Assembly: GCF_000832125.1 (NCBI RefSeq)
Contig: NZ_JPRK01000002.1
Span: forward strand, 1 to 64,000
From: Flavobacterium hibernum
Lineage (GTDB): Bacteria; Bacteroidota; Bacteroidia; Flavobacteriales; Flavobacteriaceae
DNA: 64,000 nucleotides
Reading direction: 5' to 3'
Position numbers and translations under genes: made by a program. The stretch's first letter is position 1, and each line of letters starts with the position of its first letter. This document shows positions 8,043 to 17,346 of this stretch, piece after piece. The notes under the pieces are model-generated. The model made no database searches. It was not told where the DNA came from and saw nothing but the letters and a program-made list of their open reading frames with translations.

Positions 8043-8294
8043 ATGATCTTTTTTTTGCCAAAAAGAGTAACTTTTTCTCTTTTCTATTGAATTTTATTAC
8101 AAATAAAAAAGTACTTAAAAATGCAAAGATATATTATTTAGTTTATTAATTCTATCGAATTTATAGAGTTTTTAAAAATTTTAATTGAAAGAAAAAGATT
8201 TCAAATAGTAAAAAAAACAGTAAAATGAAAAAAAGATTATCAAATTGTTAGGGTTTTGTTTTTTAGCTTCGTAATAATATTTAAAAAGAGTAAA

Positions 8295-9446
8295 ATGACA
8301 GTGAAAAAGTCAGAGCGACTAATCGTAAAATTTATTACGAATCAAGCCAGTCAGGACGAAATAGAAACGTTAACAGAATGGCTAAAGGTAGAAGAGAATC
8401 AAATTGTATTTAAGGATTTCGTAAAAACCAATTATGCAATAGATACTGTTGTAAATACTTTTGATTCGACCGAAGTGAGAAAACAATTATCTGAAAGAAT
8501 TAAAAAGGAAAATAATGTTTTCCAGAAAAGAAGATTCTCATCGTATTATAAATATGCCGCTATTTTGATTGTAGCATTAGGAAGTTTTTATTTCTATAAA
8601 AGTTCAAACTTATTTCATTCTAAAGGAAATGTCGTGGTTCCAAGACAAGATGAAATTGTACTTCAATTAGGAGATGAATCAACAGAAACAGTAGATACAT
8701 CTGAATCAAGAAATTTGACAGATAAAGATGGAAAAGTAATTGGAAAACAAGAAAAAAACAGATTTATATATTCTAAAACATACGCTAGCGGAGAATTGGT
8801 TTACAATACACTTAAAATTCCGTACGGGAAAAAGTTCGAAGTACAATTAGCAGATGGAACAATAATTCATCTAAATGCCGGAACTTCATTACGATATCCA
8901 GTTCAGTTTTTAAGGAATCAAAACCGACAAGTATACTTAACAGGTGAAGCTTTTTTTGAAGTTGCAAAAGACAAAGCACATCCGTTTACAGTAAATACAC
9001 AAGATATTGATGTTGAAGTATTAGGAACTAAGTTCAACGTTAATTCGTATACAGAAGATATAAGCACAGATGTAGTTTTGGTCGAAGGAAAAGTTTCGCT
9101 TTACAAAGATAAAAAAACAGCAGAAAATCAAGTGTATTTGACTCCGAGATTAAAAGGTTCAAATATGCGAGGACAACAAAAAATCACCACAGAAAGCGTC
9201 AATACAGATTATTACACAGCTTGGGTAAAAGGAAGTTTAGTGTTTAAAAATGCTTCTTTTGAATCGATTATTAAAAAGTTAGAGCGTCATTACAATGTTA
9301 CTTTTATCAATAAAAATAAAGAGCTAGGAAAAGAAATTTTTAATGCCCGCTTTGATAATGAACCAATAGAAGTGGTTTTAAAATATTTTAGCGATAGCTA
9401 CGCGATTGATTATAAGATTGATGAAGATAAAATAACGATTAAGTAA
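8295..9446 (+). CDS. FecR-family anti-sigma factor (locus 1)
   Basis: A 383-residue membrane anti-sigma regulator. The cytoplasmic N-terminus (about 1-85; ERLIVKFITNQASQDEIETLTEWLKV) should bind the sigma factor. One transmembrane helix follows (YAAILIVALGSFYFY). The periplasmic FecR domain runs at about 170-280 (IPYGKKFEVQLADGTIIHLNAGTSLRYPVQF... GEAFFEVAKDKAHPFTV ... VLGTKFNVNSY). A C-terminal DUF4974 domain (LVFKNASFESIIKKLERHYNVTF) contacts the receptor's STN domain. I start at ATG 8295 (MTVKKSE); the frame reaches back to 8256, but those 13 residues are a poor match to family starts. Confidence 0.92.
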   Translation: MTVKKSERLIVKFITNQASQDEIETLTEWLKVEENQIVFKDFVKTNYAIDTVVNTFDSTEVRKQLSERIKKENNVFQKRRFSSYYKYAAILIVALGSFYFYKSSNLFHSKGNVVVPRQDEIVLQLGDESTETVDTSESRNLTDKDGKVIGKQEKNRFIYSKTYASGELVYNTLKIPYGKKFEVQLADGTIIHLNAGTSLRYPVQFLRNQNRQVYLTGEAFFEVAKDKAHPFTVNTQDIDVEVLGTKFNVNSYTEDISTDVVLVEGKVSLYKDKKTAENQVYLTPRLKGSNMRGQQKITTESVNTDYYTAWVKGSLVFKNASFESIIKKLERHYNVTFINKNKELGKEIFNARFDNEPIEVVLKYFSDSYAIDYKIDEDKITIK

Positions 9447-9490
9447 GAGGATAAAGAATAAAGAAAATAGAATAAAGATTTTGGATATCA

Positions 9491-9523
9491 GAAATCTAAA
9501 ATCTAAAATCAACAATCTAAAAT
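9491..9523. repeat. Short tandem repeat (AATCTAAAAT units)
   Basis: Three to four copies of AATCTAAAAT-like units lie in the spacer between fecR and susC of locus 1, after an A/T/G-rich tract. Such microsatellite-like tracts are frequent in flavobacterial spacers; slippage here would change the leader of the SusC transcript. Confidence 0.6.
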
Positions 9524-9664
9524 AAATAAAATGCCTATGTAACAAAACGTTCAGAAAAAAATGGATCGTTATTTACAAAAAAACCGGAAAATGCGCCAAC
9601 ATTTCCCGGTAGAATAAAATGCGATCGATAAACTAACCAACCACAATTAAAAACATTTAAAAGT

Positions 9665-12600
9665 ATGAAAAAAGTATTGAACAAAATCAGGTTCGACAAG
9701 CCTTTTTTGAAATTTGATTTGAAGATGAAATTGACTACATTATTTTTATTGACCACTATGACAGTGATGCAAGCGGGAGTAAGCTACTCGCAAAAAGCAA
9801 AAATGTCATTTAATGCCAGCGACATGACCGTTGGAAAAATAATAGAAAAAATTGAGTATACCACAAATTACAGATTTGTTTACAACGTAAGATCTGTTGA
9901 TTTAGATCGAAAAATAGACGTTAGGCTTAATGACGCCTCTATGGAAACGATTCTAAGTACAATCTTTAATAATACAGGAACTGATTTTAAAATTTCAGGC
10001 TCTCATATTATTTTAACACCTAAAAAAGCACCGGCAGAAAAAACAGTTGTAGCGCAAAAAGTAGCAGAAGATTTTATCGTAAAAGGTAAAGTTACAGACG
10101 AAAAAGGAAATCCTTTAGTAGGTGCTGCAATTTCAGATAATGGTTCTGGAAGAGGCGTACAAACTGACTTTAATGGAGAATTTCAAATTATAGCAGTTAG
10201 TAAAGAAACTACTTTGGCCTTTGCATATTTAGGATATGTAAGACAAGAAATAAAAGTAGCCGGCAGAAGTGTTATCAATGTTGTCCTTAAAGAAGATACA
10301 CTTGAATTAGGCGAAGTTATATTAACTACAGGTTATCAAAACATTTCATCAGAACAAGCAACAGGATCTTTTTCTAATTTAAAAGCAAAAGATTTTCAAG
10401 AGCAACGTTTAAGTAGTTTAAACAAAATTTTAGAAGGACGTATCGTAGGATACCAAAACGGTAAAATTCGTGGTCAAACTACTATGAATGGTTTAACAAC
10501 TCCACTTTATGTAATTGATGGTTTCCCAATCGAAAACACAAAATTTACTGAGAATTTTAATTTAGTGGAAAATCTTCCAAACTTGAACTTAGAAGATATT
10601 GAAACAATTACAGTTTTAAAAGATGCAGCAGCGTCGTCAATTTATGGTTCACGTGCAGCAAATGGTGTTGTAGTAATTACAACTAAAAAAGCCAAAGCTG
10701 GAAAAACAAATATTTCGTTTTCAAGTAATTTAACAGTAACTCCATATAGAAATTACACCGGAAACCTTACGGATGCAGGAGATATTATTAGTCTGGAAAA
10801 AGGTTGGGCAGATGCAAACCCAAGTTTAAAAGGAGCAAATGCAAGTACATATGCAAAATCATTATTAAGCAATGCCATATTTACGAGTCAGGGAATGCAA
10901 ACACTATTAAATGGTTATGCAGGAAATATTTCTCAAACGGATATGAATAATCGATTAAACCAACTTGGTTCTCAAGGATACAGATACTATGATGATATTG
11001 CCAGATATGCAAAACGTGATCAGTATTTTATTCAGCACAACGTAAGTTTAGGTAAAGCAACCGAATCTAATACATTTAATGCTTCCTTGACGTATAAAGG
11101 AAACAAATTTGAAGACCGTTATTCTGATAATCAATCTGTTGGAATCAATTTAAAAAATTCAACAGATATTACAAGCTGGTTGTCTTTAGATTTAGGGACA
11201 TATGTTAATTATGGAGAAAGCAATACGCAAACTTATAATGCTTTTAGACCACAATTTAAAACTCAGATGTACAATCAGTTAGTAAATGATGATGGCACAA
11301 ATTTTACTTCTACAGCTGCATCTCGATACAATAGTTTTACGCTTCAGTCCATGAAAACATATGGTCTTTACAGCATGGATATTACACCAATGGATGAATT
11401 GGGACGTAACATAAATGAAACTAAAAACTTCTTAAATAGAACCTTTGCAAAATTTAATGTAAAATTCAACAAAGCACTTACTTACAATGCAATGTTTCAA
11501 TACGAATACGGTGTTGATAGAGGAAGTCTAATAAGAGAAAAAGATTCTTACGATGTTAGAGCTACAGTAAATGGTCTAGTAACAATTGCAAATAACAAAG
11601 CAGTTTACAACTTACCTTATGGTGATATCTTAAAAGAAACCAATCAATTTTCTAATGCTTACAATTTCCGTCAGCAATTAAATTTTGATCAGACTTTTAA
11701 TAATGTACACGAAGTAACAGCCATTGCAGGTATGGAAATTCGTCATTCAAAAATAGAATACGGAGACAACACACGTTACGGCTGGGATGAGCAAACTTTA
11801 TCGTATACGCCAGTAAATCAGGTAGATTTATTAAAAGTTTACGGTTCTGTTTTTTCAGGTTATTTGGGTCGTAATAACTTTTCAGCAGATCGTGAACTAG
11901 TAAATCGTTATGTTTCGTTTTATTCTACAGGTGGTTATACATACGACAGAAGATATTCATTAACAGGAAGTTTACGTTGGGATCGTTCAAACCTTTGGGG
12001 AACAAACAATAAATATCAAAATAAACCAACATGGTCTACAGGAGCAGCGTGGAATATTGATAAAGAATCTTTCTTTGCAGTAGATTGGATAAATTCACTT
12101 AAACTTCGTGCTTCTTATGGTATTGGAGGAAACGTTGCCAAAGATGCTGCACCATATTTAACAGCTACTTATTATGCTAACCCAAATGTTGGCGGAAATC
12201 AAGGATACGTTAACCAACGACCAAATCCTGAATTGTCTTGGGAAAAAACAACCACAACCAATATAGGAGTCGATTTTTCATTCTTTAAAAATAGATTGAG
12301 CGGAACTTTTGATGTTTACAACAAAAAAGGACAGGATTTATTATCAAATAGTAACGGAGTGCCAACAGAAGGTTTTGGTTATTCTACTTACAAAATAAAT
12401 AATGGAGAAATGACCAACAAAGGTATCGAAACAACTTTAAGAGGAACAATCGTTAAAACGCCTTCTTTCTCTTGGGATGCCTCAGTTTTATATGCGTACA
12501 ACAAAAACAAAGTTGATTTTGTTAAAGTTGCAGCTCCGGTATATTACCTACAGTTAGATTATCCATCTGCTTATCCTAGAGTTGGTAACGATTACAATAC

Positions 12601-13237
12601 AATTTACGGTTATAAATGGGCTGGTTTAAATGCTAAAGGTTTACCTCAGGTTTATAATGCAAAAGGCGAAAAAGTAATTTACAATCCGGCAGATCTAAAT
12701 GCTATTAACGATTATGGTTCAACTGTACCAACGCACAGCGGATCATTTCATACAGCAGTAAATTACAAGAATTTCTCACTTTCGGCATTGTTTATTTATG
12801 AGTTAGGACATAAAATCAGAAATACATTTTTACCAATGTTAGAAAATAATTATTCTAACGGATTAGGTACTTATGTAACAGATATTACAACTGTAAATAA
12901 AAACATTGTAAACCGTTGGCAAAAACCGGGTGACGAAGCTTTTACTAATGTGCCTCGTGCTGTATACGAATATGAAGCTGATTATATTTCAGATTCTCGT
13001 GACATTTATCGTTACGCAGATATCAATATTCTTGATGCTTCAAATATTAGATTAAGTAACGTTTCATTGGCTTACAGATTGCCTTCATCAGTTTTAAAAA
13101 CAGTAAAATTACAAGATGTACGTTTCAATCTAAATGCCGAAAATGTTTTTACAATTGCTAAAAGTAGAGATGCTAAGTACCTTTTAAATGGCTTTCAATC
13201 TCCAAGTTTAGTTTTTGGTGTAAATATTAATTTCTAA
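9665..13237 (+). CDS. SusC/RagA TonB-dependent receptor with STN domain (locus 1)
   Basis: A 1190-residue outer-membrane transducer. After an extended signal region (hydrophobic stretch at about 22-41, ending near SYSQ) comes an STN signalling domain at about 48-115 (MSFNASDMTVGKIIEKIEYTTNYRFVYN). A carboxypeptidase-regulatory-like beta-sandwich follows at about 140-220 (VKGKVTDEKGNPLVGAAISDN). The plug contains the SusC signature near residue 320 (DAAASSIYGSRAANGVVVITTKK), and a long 22-strand barrel ends in PSLVFGVNINF. The STN domain marks it as the receptor that signals to the adjacent FecR/sigma pair. It works with the SusD lipoprotein 17 bases downstream. The ligand is not encoded in any recognisable way; the operon's peptidase and thiol genes suggest a peptide-like one. 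Confidence 0.95.
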   Translation: MKKVLNKIRFDKPFLKFDLKMKLTTLFLLTTMTVMQAGVSYSQKAKMSFNASDMTVGKIIEKIEYTTNYRFVYNVRSVDLDRKIDVRLNDASMETILSTIFNNTGTDFKISGSHIILTPKKAPAEKTVVAQKVAEDFIVKGKVTDEKGNPLVGAAISDNGSGRGVQTDFNGEFQIIAVSKETTLAFAYLGYVRQEIKVAGRSVINVVLKEDTLELGEVILTTGYQNISSEQATGSFSNLKAKDFQEQRLSSLNKILEGRIVGYQNGKIRGQTTMNGLTTPLYVIDGFPIENTKFTENFNLVENLPNLNLEDIETITVLKDAAASSIYGSRAANGVVVITTKKAKAGKTNISFSSNLTVTPYRNYTGNLTDAGDIISLEKGWADANPSLKGANASTYAKSLLSNAIFTSQGMQTLLNGYAGNISQTDMNNRLNQLGSQGYRYYDDIARYAKRDQYFIQHNVSLGKATESNTFNASLTYKGNKFEDRYSDNQSVGINLKNSTDITSWLSLDLGTYVNYGESNTQTYNAFRPQFKTQMYNQLVNDDGTNFTSTAASRYNSFTLQSMKTYGLYSMDITPMDELGRNINETKNFLNRTFAKFNVKFNKALTYNAMFQYEYGVDRGSLIREKDSYDVRATVNGLVTIANNKAVYNLPYGDILKETNQFSNAYNFRQQLNFDQTFNNVHEVTAIAGMEIRHSKIEYGDNTRYGWDEQTLSYTPVNQVDLLKVYGSVFSGYLGRNNFSADRELVNRYVSFYSTGGYTYDRRYSLTGSLRWDRSNLWGTNNKYQNKPTWSTGAAWNIDKESFFAVDWINSLKLRASYGIGGNVAKDAAPYLTATYYANPNVGGNQGYVNQRPNPELSWEKTTTTNIGVDFSFFKNRLSGTFDVYNKKGQDLLSNSNGVPTEGFGYSTYKINNGEMTNKGIETTLRGTIVKTPSFSWDASVLYAYNKNKVDFVKVAAPVYYLQLDYPSAYPRVGNDYNTIYGYKWAGLNAKGLPQVYNAKGEKVIYNPADLNAINDYGSTVPTHSGSFHTAVNYKNFSLSALFIYELGHKIRNTFLPMLENNYSNGLGTYVTDITTVNKNIVNRWQKPGDEAFTNVPRAVYEYEADYISDSRDIYRYADINILDASNIRLSNVSLAYRLPSSVLKTVKLQDVRFNLNAENVFTIAKSRDAKYLLNGFQSPSLVFGVNINF

Positions 13238-13254
13238 TTTAAAAAGAGTATACC

Positions 13255-14661
13255 ATGAAAAATATATATATAAAGGCATTTTGCATATTAACATTAGGAT
13301 TGACTTTTGCATCTTGCAATGATTATCTGGATGATGCACCAAAGGGATCTAAAATACCAACAACATTGGCAGATTATGAAGCATTTCTTCGCGACGAATA
13401 TTCTAACCAAAGTGTAGATGCGGCACAAGCGTTAAACTTGATGAACGATAAATTTATCGATATAGCTACGCTGGCAGCCGAGCGTTTGACTAAAGCCAAT
13501 TACATGTGGGATGAAACCGCAGATCGTATCGATTTAAAGCAGTCAGACGAAAGAATGTACTACGGGCAGTACCAAGGAATTTCGACCTTCAATTTGATTA
13601 TTGAAAATGCTTTAACAACAACAGAAGCAACCGAAGATCAAAAAAGAATAATTTGGGCCGAGGCAAAAATTTTACGTGCCATGTCATACTATAATTTGGT
13701 TAATTTTTATGCAGATACTTATGATGCATCAACTGCAAAGACAAAATTATCAGTACCATTAATTACAAGTGCCGATGTTAATGCACCAAGCAAACAAGTA
13801 ACCATTCAGGAATTGTATGATTTTATTTTAAACGATGTAAAAGAAGCATTGCCTTATTTACCAAAAGTATCTCAAACTGCTTTGCATCCTAATTTAGGAG
13901 CAGGTTATGCTTTTAATTCGCGCGTTTATTTGCAAATGAGCAACTATACTGAGGCTTTAAAATATGCAAATTTGGCTTTGACCGAAAATAATAGACTATA
14001 CGATTGGAATGCTTATTATGTTGCAAATAAAACCGTAATTGATCTTCCAAATTCTTATACCAATACACCCTCTCCAATGGGTTATGATTACGTGGAGAAT
14101 TACACGTATCGTCATGGCGCTTCAACTTCTTTATCTACAGAATTTAGTCTTCCGGTAGAACGTGCACAACGTTTTGAAGCAGGAGATGTTCGTTTTAAAT
14201 CACGTTGGAAAATCAGAACAGTTGGTGTTGAAACGTATTACAGAAGAACCTTGTCGGGTATGTTTAATTACGGCGGAATTACAACTGTCGAAATATATTT
14301 GATTAAGGCAGAATGTCTAGCTCGTGCAGGACAAATTAGTGATGCTTTGACCTCATTAAATGCAGTACGTAAAACACGTATTCAGCCATCGTCTTATCAG
14401 GATATTGTAACTACAGATAGGACAGTTGCATTAAACGCTATTTTTAAAACTAAGAATAACGAACTTATTTTAACACTTATTCCTTTTGCGGACGCTCGTC
14501 GTTTAAATGCAGAAGGAGTGTATAAAGTAAGTTTTTCAAAAGTAGACAACGGTACAACTTACAACTTGTCATCTACTTCTCATTTATGGACAATGCCATT
14601 TCCTCAAGGTGCTGTAAAAAACCCTGGAAACGGAACAATAACCCAAAATGTAGCAAAATAA
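13255..14661 (+). CDS. SusD/RagB-family surface lipoprotein (locus 1)
   Basis: A 468-residue lipoprotein: the signal sequence ends in LTFASC with the lipidated C21. The all-helical TPR-like SusD fold is seen in YGQYQGISTFNLIIENAL, the typical EAKILRAMSYYNLVNFYAD helix and VQELYDFILNDVKEALPYL-like segment. C-terminal parts include TVEIYLIKAECLARAGQISDALTSLNAVRKTR. It caps the SusC barrel and captures ligand. It follows susC by 17 bases. It lacks the motifs of a glycan-specific SusD, so it gives no direct clue to the ligand. Confidence 0.93.
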   Translation: MKNIYIKAFCILTLGLTFASCNDYLDDAPKGSKIPTTLADYEAFLRDEYSNQSVDAAQALNLMNDKFIDIATLAAERLTKANYMWDETADRIDLKQSDERMYYGQYQGISTFNLIIENALTTTEATEDQKRIIWAEAKILRAMSYYNLVNFYADTYDASTAKTKLSVPLITSADVNAPSKQVTIQELYDFILNDVKEALPYLPKVSQTALHPNLGAGYAFNSRVYLQMSNYTEALKYANLALTENNRLYDWNAYYVANKTVIDLPNSYTNTPSPMGYDYVENYTYRHGASTSLSTEFSLPVERAQRFEAGDVRFKSRWKIRTVGVETYYRRTLSGMFNYGGITTVEIYLIKAECLARAGQISDALTSLNAVRKTRIQPSSYQDIVTTDRTVALNAIFKTKNNELILTLIPFADARRLNAEGVYKVSFSKVDNGTTYNLSSTSHLWTMPFPQGAVKNPGNGTITQNVAK

Positions 14662-14668
14662 AAACCTT

Positions 14669-14710
14669 AAAGCTTCCTGATTAGGACACCCGAAAGGGAA
14701 GCTTTTACTT
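14669..14710 (+). terminator. Hairpin between susD and tlpA-like gene
   Basis: A 9-bp perfect stem (AAAGCTTCC / GGAAGCTTT) with a 19-nt loop lies 8 bases after the susD stop codon. The T run is poor, so it probably acts as a partial terminator or mRNA stabiliser that lowers expression of the accessory genes. Confidence 0.55.
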
Positions 14711-14727
14711 AAAATATCAATCAAAAA

Positions 14728-15930
14728 ATGAATACAATTAAATATAAAATACTAGGATTATGCATCTGTTTATTTGCATTTTCAAACAACAGTCAGGCAC
14801 AAAAGAAAAAGCCTGCAGTTGCAGCCGCAACTTCATATAATCTGGAAGGAAACATAACAGGACTTGTAGACGGAACAACTATAAAATTGCTTCCGGGAGC
14901 AACGCACACATCAGAAGTTGCCGTTGCCGAAACGACAAGTAAAGATGGCAAATTTACCTTTACAGGAAAATTAAACGAACCACGTTTATTTTATCTTGAG
15001 TTTGGAAAAAACAAAGGATACATTCCAGTTTTAGTAGAAAATTCGAAAATAAAACTAACTGCCGAAGCCGAAGTTTTAAAAGAACAAGATGGTAAAATTA
15101 ATTTTAAAAATGAAGTAATCACAGGATCAAAAGCAAACGATTATTATAAAAAAGAAACCGCTTTTAGAGAAGAATTAAATAAAGATTACATCGAATATCA
15201 TAAAGGAACAGAAGAAGTTTCTAAAGCATATTCAAGCGCAAGAGTTGCAGGAAATAAAAAACTAATGGATTCTATTGGAAATAGTCCAGAATGGAAAAGT
15301 TTTGAAGCAAAAGAAAAAGCGTTTTTTGCTAAAGTTGAAAAATCAACAAAAGATCTAATCACAAAAAATAAAGCAACTTGGTGGGGACCATTTTTCATGC
15401 TGACACAATACAGCTATTTTACACCAGATCAAAAACCAATTTACGAGCAATTTTCTCCAGCAGCAAAGAAAAGTTACTACGGTCAAGTGGTAGATAAAGA
15501 CCTAAATCCAAAATCATTAATTGGAACAAGCGTTGCAAATTTTGGATTAAAAGACAAAGACGGAAAAGCTTACAATGTAAAAGACATCGTTGCAGGAAAA
15601 AAATACATATTAATCGACTTTTGGGCATCATGGTGCGCACCATGTCGCAAAGAAATTCCAAATTTAAAAACAGCTTACACAGCTTACGCAGATAAGGGAT
15701 TCGAAATTTTAAGCATTTCAATTGATAAAGACGAAAAAGCATGGCTTAAAGCTCTTGGACAAGAAAACATGCAATGGCACAATTTATTAGACGATAATAA
15801 AGTGAGTAATGCATTCAACGTAAAAACAATTCCAGCCACATATTTAATCGATAGTAAAGGTGTAATTATCGGCGACAATCTAAGAGGCGAGGCATTAGAT
15901 GAGAAATTGAAAGAACTTTTAAAATCTTAG
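14728..15930 (+). CDS. TlpA-like thioredoxin with N-terminal DUF4369 (first copy)
   Basis: A 400-residue exported protein (signal peptide ending near SQAQ, residue 25). Residues about 37-135 form the DUF4369 beta-sandwich (YNLEGNITGLVDGTTIKLLPG ... FTFTGKLNEPRLFYLEF). A helical linker follows at about 137-255. A TlpA/ResA-type thioredoxin domain occupies about 265-400 with the active site WCAPC (C303, C306) and cis-Pro in VKTIPATYLID. It should reduce disulfides or cysteines in periplasmic or surface proteins. Unlike the second copy, it is soluble rather than a lipoprotein. Its electrons could come from the DsbD encoded four genes downstream. Confidence 0.9.
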   Translation: MNTIKYKILGLCICLFAFSNNSQAQKKKPAVAAATSYNLEGNITGLVDGTTIKLLPGATHTSEVAVAETTSKDGKFTFTGKLNEPRLFYLEFGKNKGYIPVLVENSKIKLTAEAEVLKEQDGKINFKNEVITGSKANDYYKKETAFREELNKDYIEYHKGTEEVSKAYSSARVAGNKKLMDSIGNSPEWKSFEAKEKAFFAKVEKSTKDLITKNKATWWGPFFMLTQYSYFTPDQKPIYEQFSPAAKKSYYGQVVDKDLNPKSLIGTSVANFGLKDKDGKAYNVKDIVAGKKYILIDFWASWCAPCRKEIPNLKTAYTAYADKGFEILSISIDKDEKAWLKALGQENMQWHNLLDDNKVSNAFNVKTIPATYLIDSKGVIIGDNLRGEALDEKLKELLKS

Positions 15931-16030
15931 TTTTCAGTTTTTAGTCACAGTTTACAGTATACAGTTTACATTTTACATTTTCACTGCTCACTGCTCACTG
16001 AGACCGAAAACTGCGACTGAAAACAAAAAA
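15931..16030. repeat. Low-complexity CAGTTTACAGT / ACTGAAAAC spacer repeat (copy 1)
   Basis: The spacer is built of overlapping words (TTTTCAGTTTTTAGTC, CAGTTTACAGTATACAGTTT, CTGCTCACTGCTCACTG) followed by their near complements (GACCGAAAACTGCGACTGAAAAC), so it can fold back on itself. A 17-base word, AAACTGCGACTGAAAAC (16008-16024), recurs exactly at 17284-17300 after the next gene. Confidence 0.7.
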
Positions 16031-16063
16031 AAAAGCAATACATAAAAATAAAAAAATATCAAC

Positions 16064-17203
16064 ATGAAAAGTACAATCTTAAAAACAGGTTTATTGGCGT
16101 TAGCGCTTATAAGCACGATCATTTCCTGCTCTAAAAAAGAAGAAGGTTTTACCATCAACGGTACAATTGCTGGATTAGATAAAGGAACAGTATATCTGGA
16201 AAATACAGATGAAAAAGGAGAGAAGAAAATTGCCGATTCAGCAGAAATTCAAAAAGGCGGAGTTTTTACATTTGCAGGAAAAGTTTCAGAACCGTTACTA
16301 TATACCATAAAATTAAAAGGAGAAGAGTATGGTGTATTTTTCCTTTTAGATAATGAAAATATAAAAGTTGAGGCCAAAAAAGATTCAATTTTCAAAGCAA
16401 AAGTAAGTGGAGCAACACAAAATGATATTTACAAATCATATTACGATAACGAATTTAAAAAAATTCAAGCGATTGCAGGTCCAGTCTATAAAACTTCAGA
16501 TTCGCTAAGTCAAAACGGAAAAGTGAAATTAACGGCAGAACAACAAGCTTTTATGGACAAAAAATGGAAAGATCTTCAAACTTTTGCCGATGATTTAACA
16601 GATAAATTTATTAGAAAAAATAAGGATAAAGTTGCTGCTGCCTTAGTAATTAGTGATAGAATTGTATCATACGGAACACCAGAACAAGTAAAAATATATT
16701 ATGGAGTTTTGTCTCCAGAAGTACAAAAATCTGTTTACGGAAAGCAGTTAAAAGAAGCAATAGATCTTAATGATAAAACAGCAGTTGGCGTAACAGCTCC
16801 GGAATTTTCTCAGACAGATGTAAACGGAAAAGTTGTAAAATTATCAGACTATAAAGGAAAATATGTATTAGTAGATTTTTGGGCAAGCTGGTGCGGTCCA
16901 TGTCGTAAAGAAAATCCAAACGTAGTTCAGGCTTACAAAACCTATCACGGTAAAGGTTTTGAAGTTTTAGGAATTTCATTAGATGACAAAAAGAACCTTT
17001 GGGAAAAAGCAATCGAAAAAGACGGCTTAACCTGGACTCACGTTTCTGACCTAAAAGGATGGAAAAATGATGTAGCCGTTTTATACGGAGTAAAATTAGT
17101 TCCAACCAATTACTTAATTGGACCTGATGGAAAAATTGTAGCTAAAAATCTTCGTGAAGAAGCACTTCAAACTAAATTGAAAGAAATTTTTAGTAAGTCT
17201 TAG
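16064..17203 (+). CDS. TlpA-like thioredoxin lipoprotein with DUF4369 (second copy)
   Basis: A 379-residue lipoprotein (lipobox STIISC, C22). The architecture matches the preceding gene: DUF4369 at about 28-120 (FTINGTIAGLDKGTVYLEN), a helical linker, and a TlpA/ResA thioredoxin domain at about 243-379. The active site is WCGPC (C277, C280) and the cis-Pro is in VKLVPTNYLIG. CGPC rather than CAPC, and membrane anchoring rather than secretion, suggest that the pair split roles, for example one reducing and one shuttling electrons. It is probably a diverged duplicate of the previous gene; both flanking spacers carry related repeats. Confidence 0.9.
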   Translation: MKSTILKTGLLALALISTIISCSKKEEGFTINGTIAGLDKGTVYLENTDEKGEKKIADSAEIQKGGVFTFAGKVSEPLLYTIKLKGEEYGVFFLLDNENIKVEAKKDSIFKAKVSGATQNDIYKSYYDNEFKKIQAIAGPVYKTSDSLSQNGKVKLTAEQQAFMDKKWKDLQTFADDLTDKFIRKNKDKVAAALVISDRIVSYGTPEQVKIYYGVLSPEVQKSVYGKQLKEAIDLNDKTAVGVTAPEFSQTDVNGKVVKLSDYKGKYVLVDFWASWCGPCRKENPNVVQAYKTYHGKGFEVLGISLDDKKNLWEKAIEKDGLTWTHVSDLKGWKNDVAVLYGVKLVPTNYLIGPDGKIVAKNLREEALQTKLKEIFSKS

Positions 17204-17334
17204 AAAAAGTCTTTTAGTCTCAGTTTACAGTCTCAGTCTCAGTCTCAGTCTTAGTTTTCGGTCTTAGTTTTCGGTCTTAGTGCAAACTGCGACTGAAAAC
17301 TGAAAACTGAAAACCGTGACTGAAAACTAAAAAA
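17204..17334. repeat. Low-complexity CAGTCTCAGT / ACTGAAAAC spacer repeat (copy 2)
   Basis: The 143-base spacer has tandem TCAGTC units, then TTAGTTTTCGGTC twice, then several ACTGAAAAC units that complement them. It shares the 17-base word at 17284-17300 with the spacer before the same gene, so related repeats bracket the second tlpA-like gene. Confidence 0.7.
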
Positions 17335-17346
17335 AAATCACAAAAA

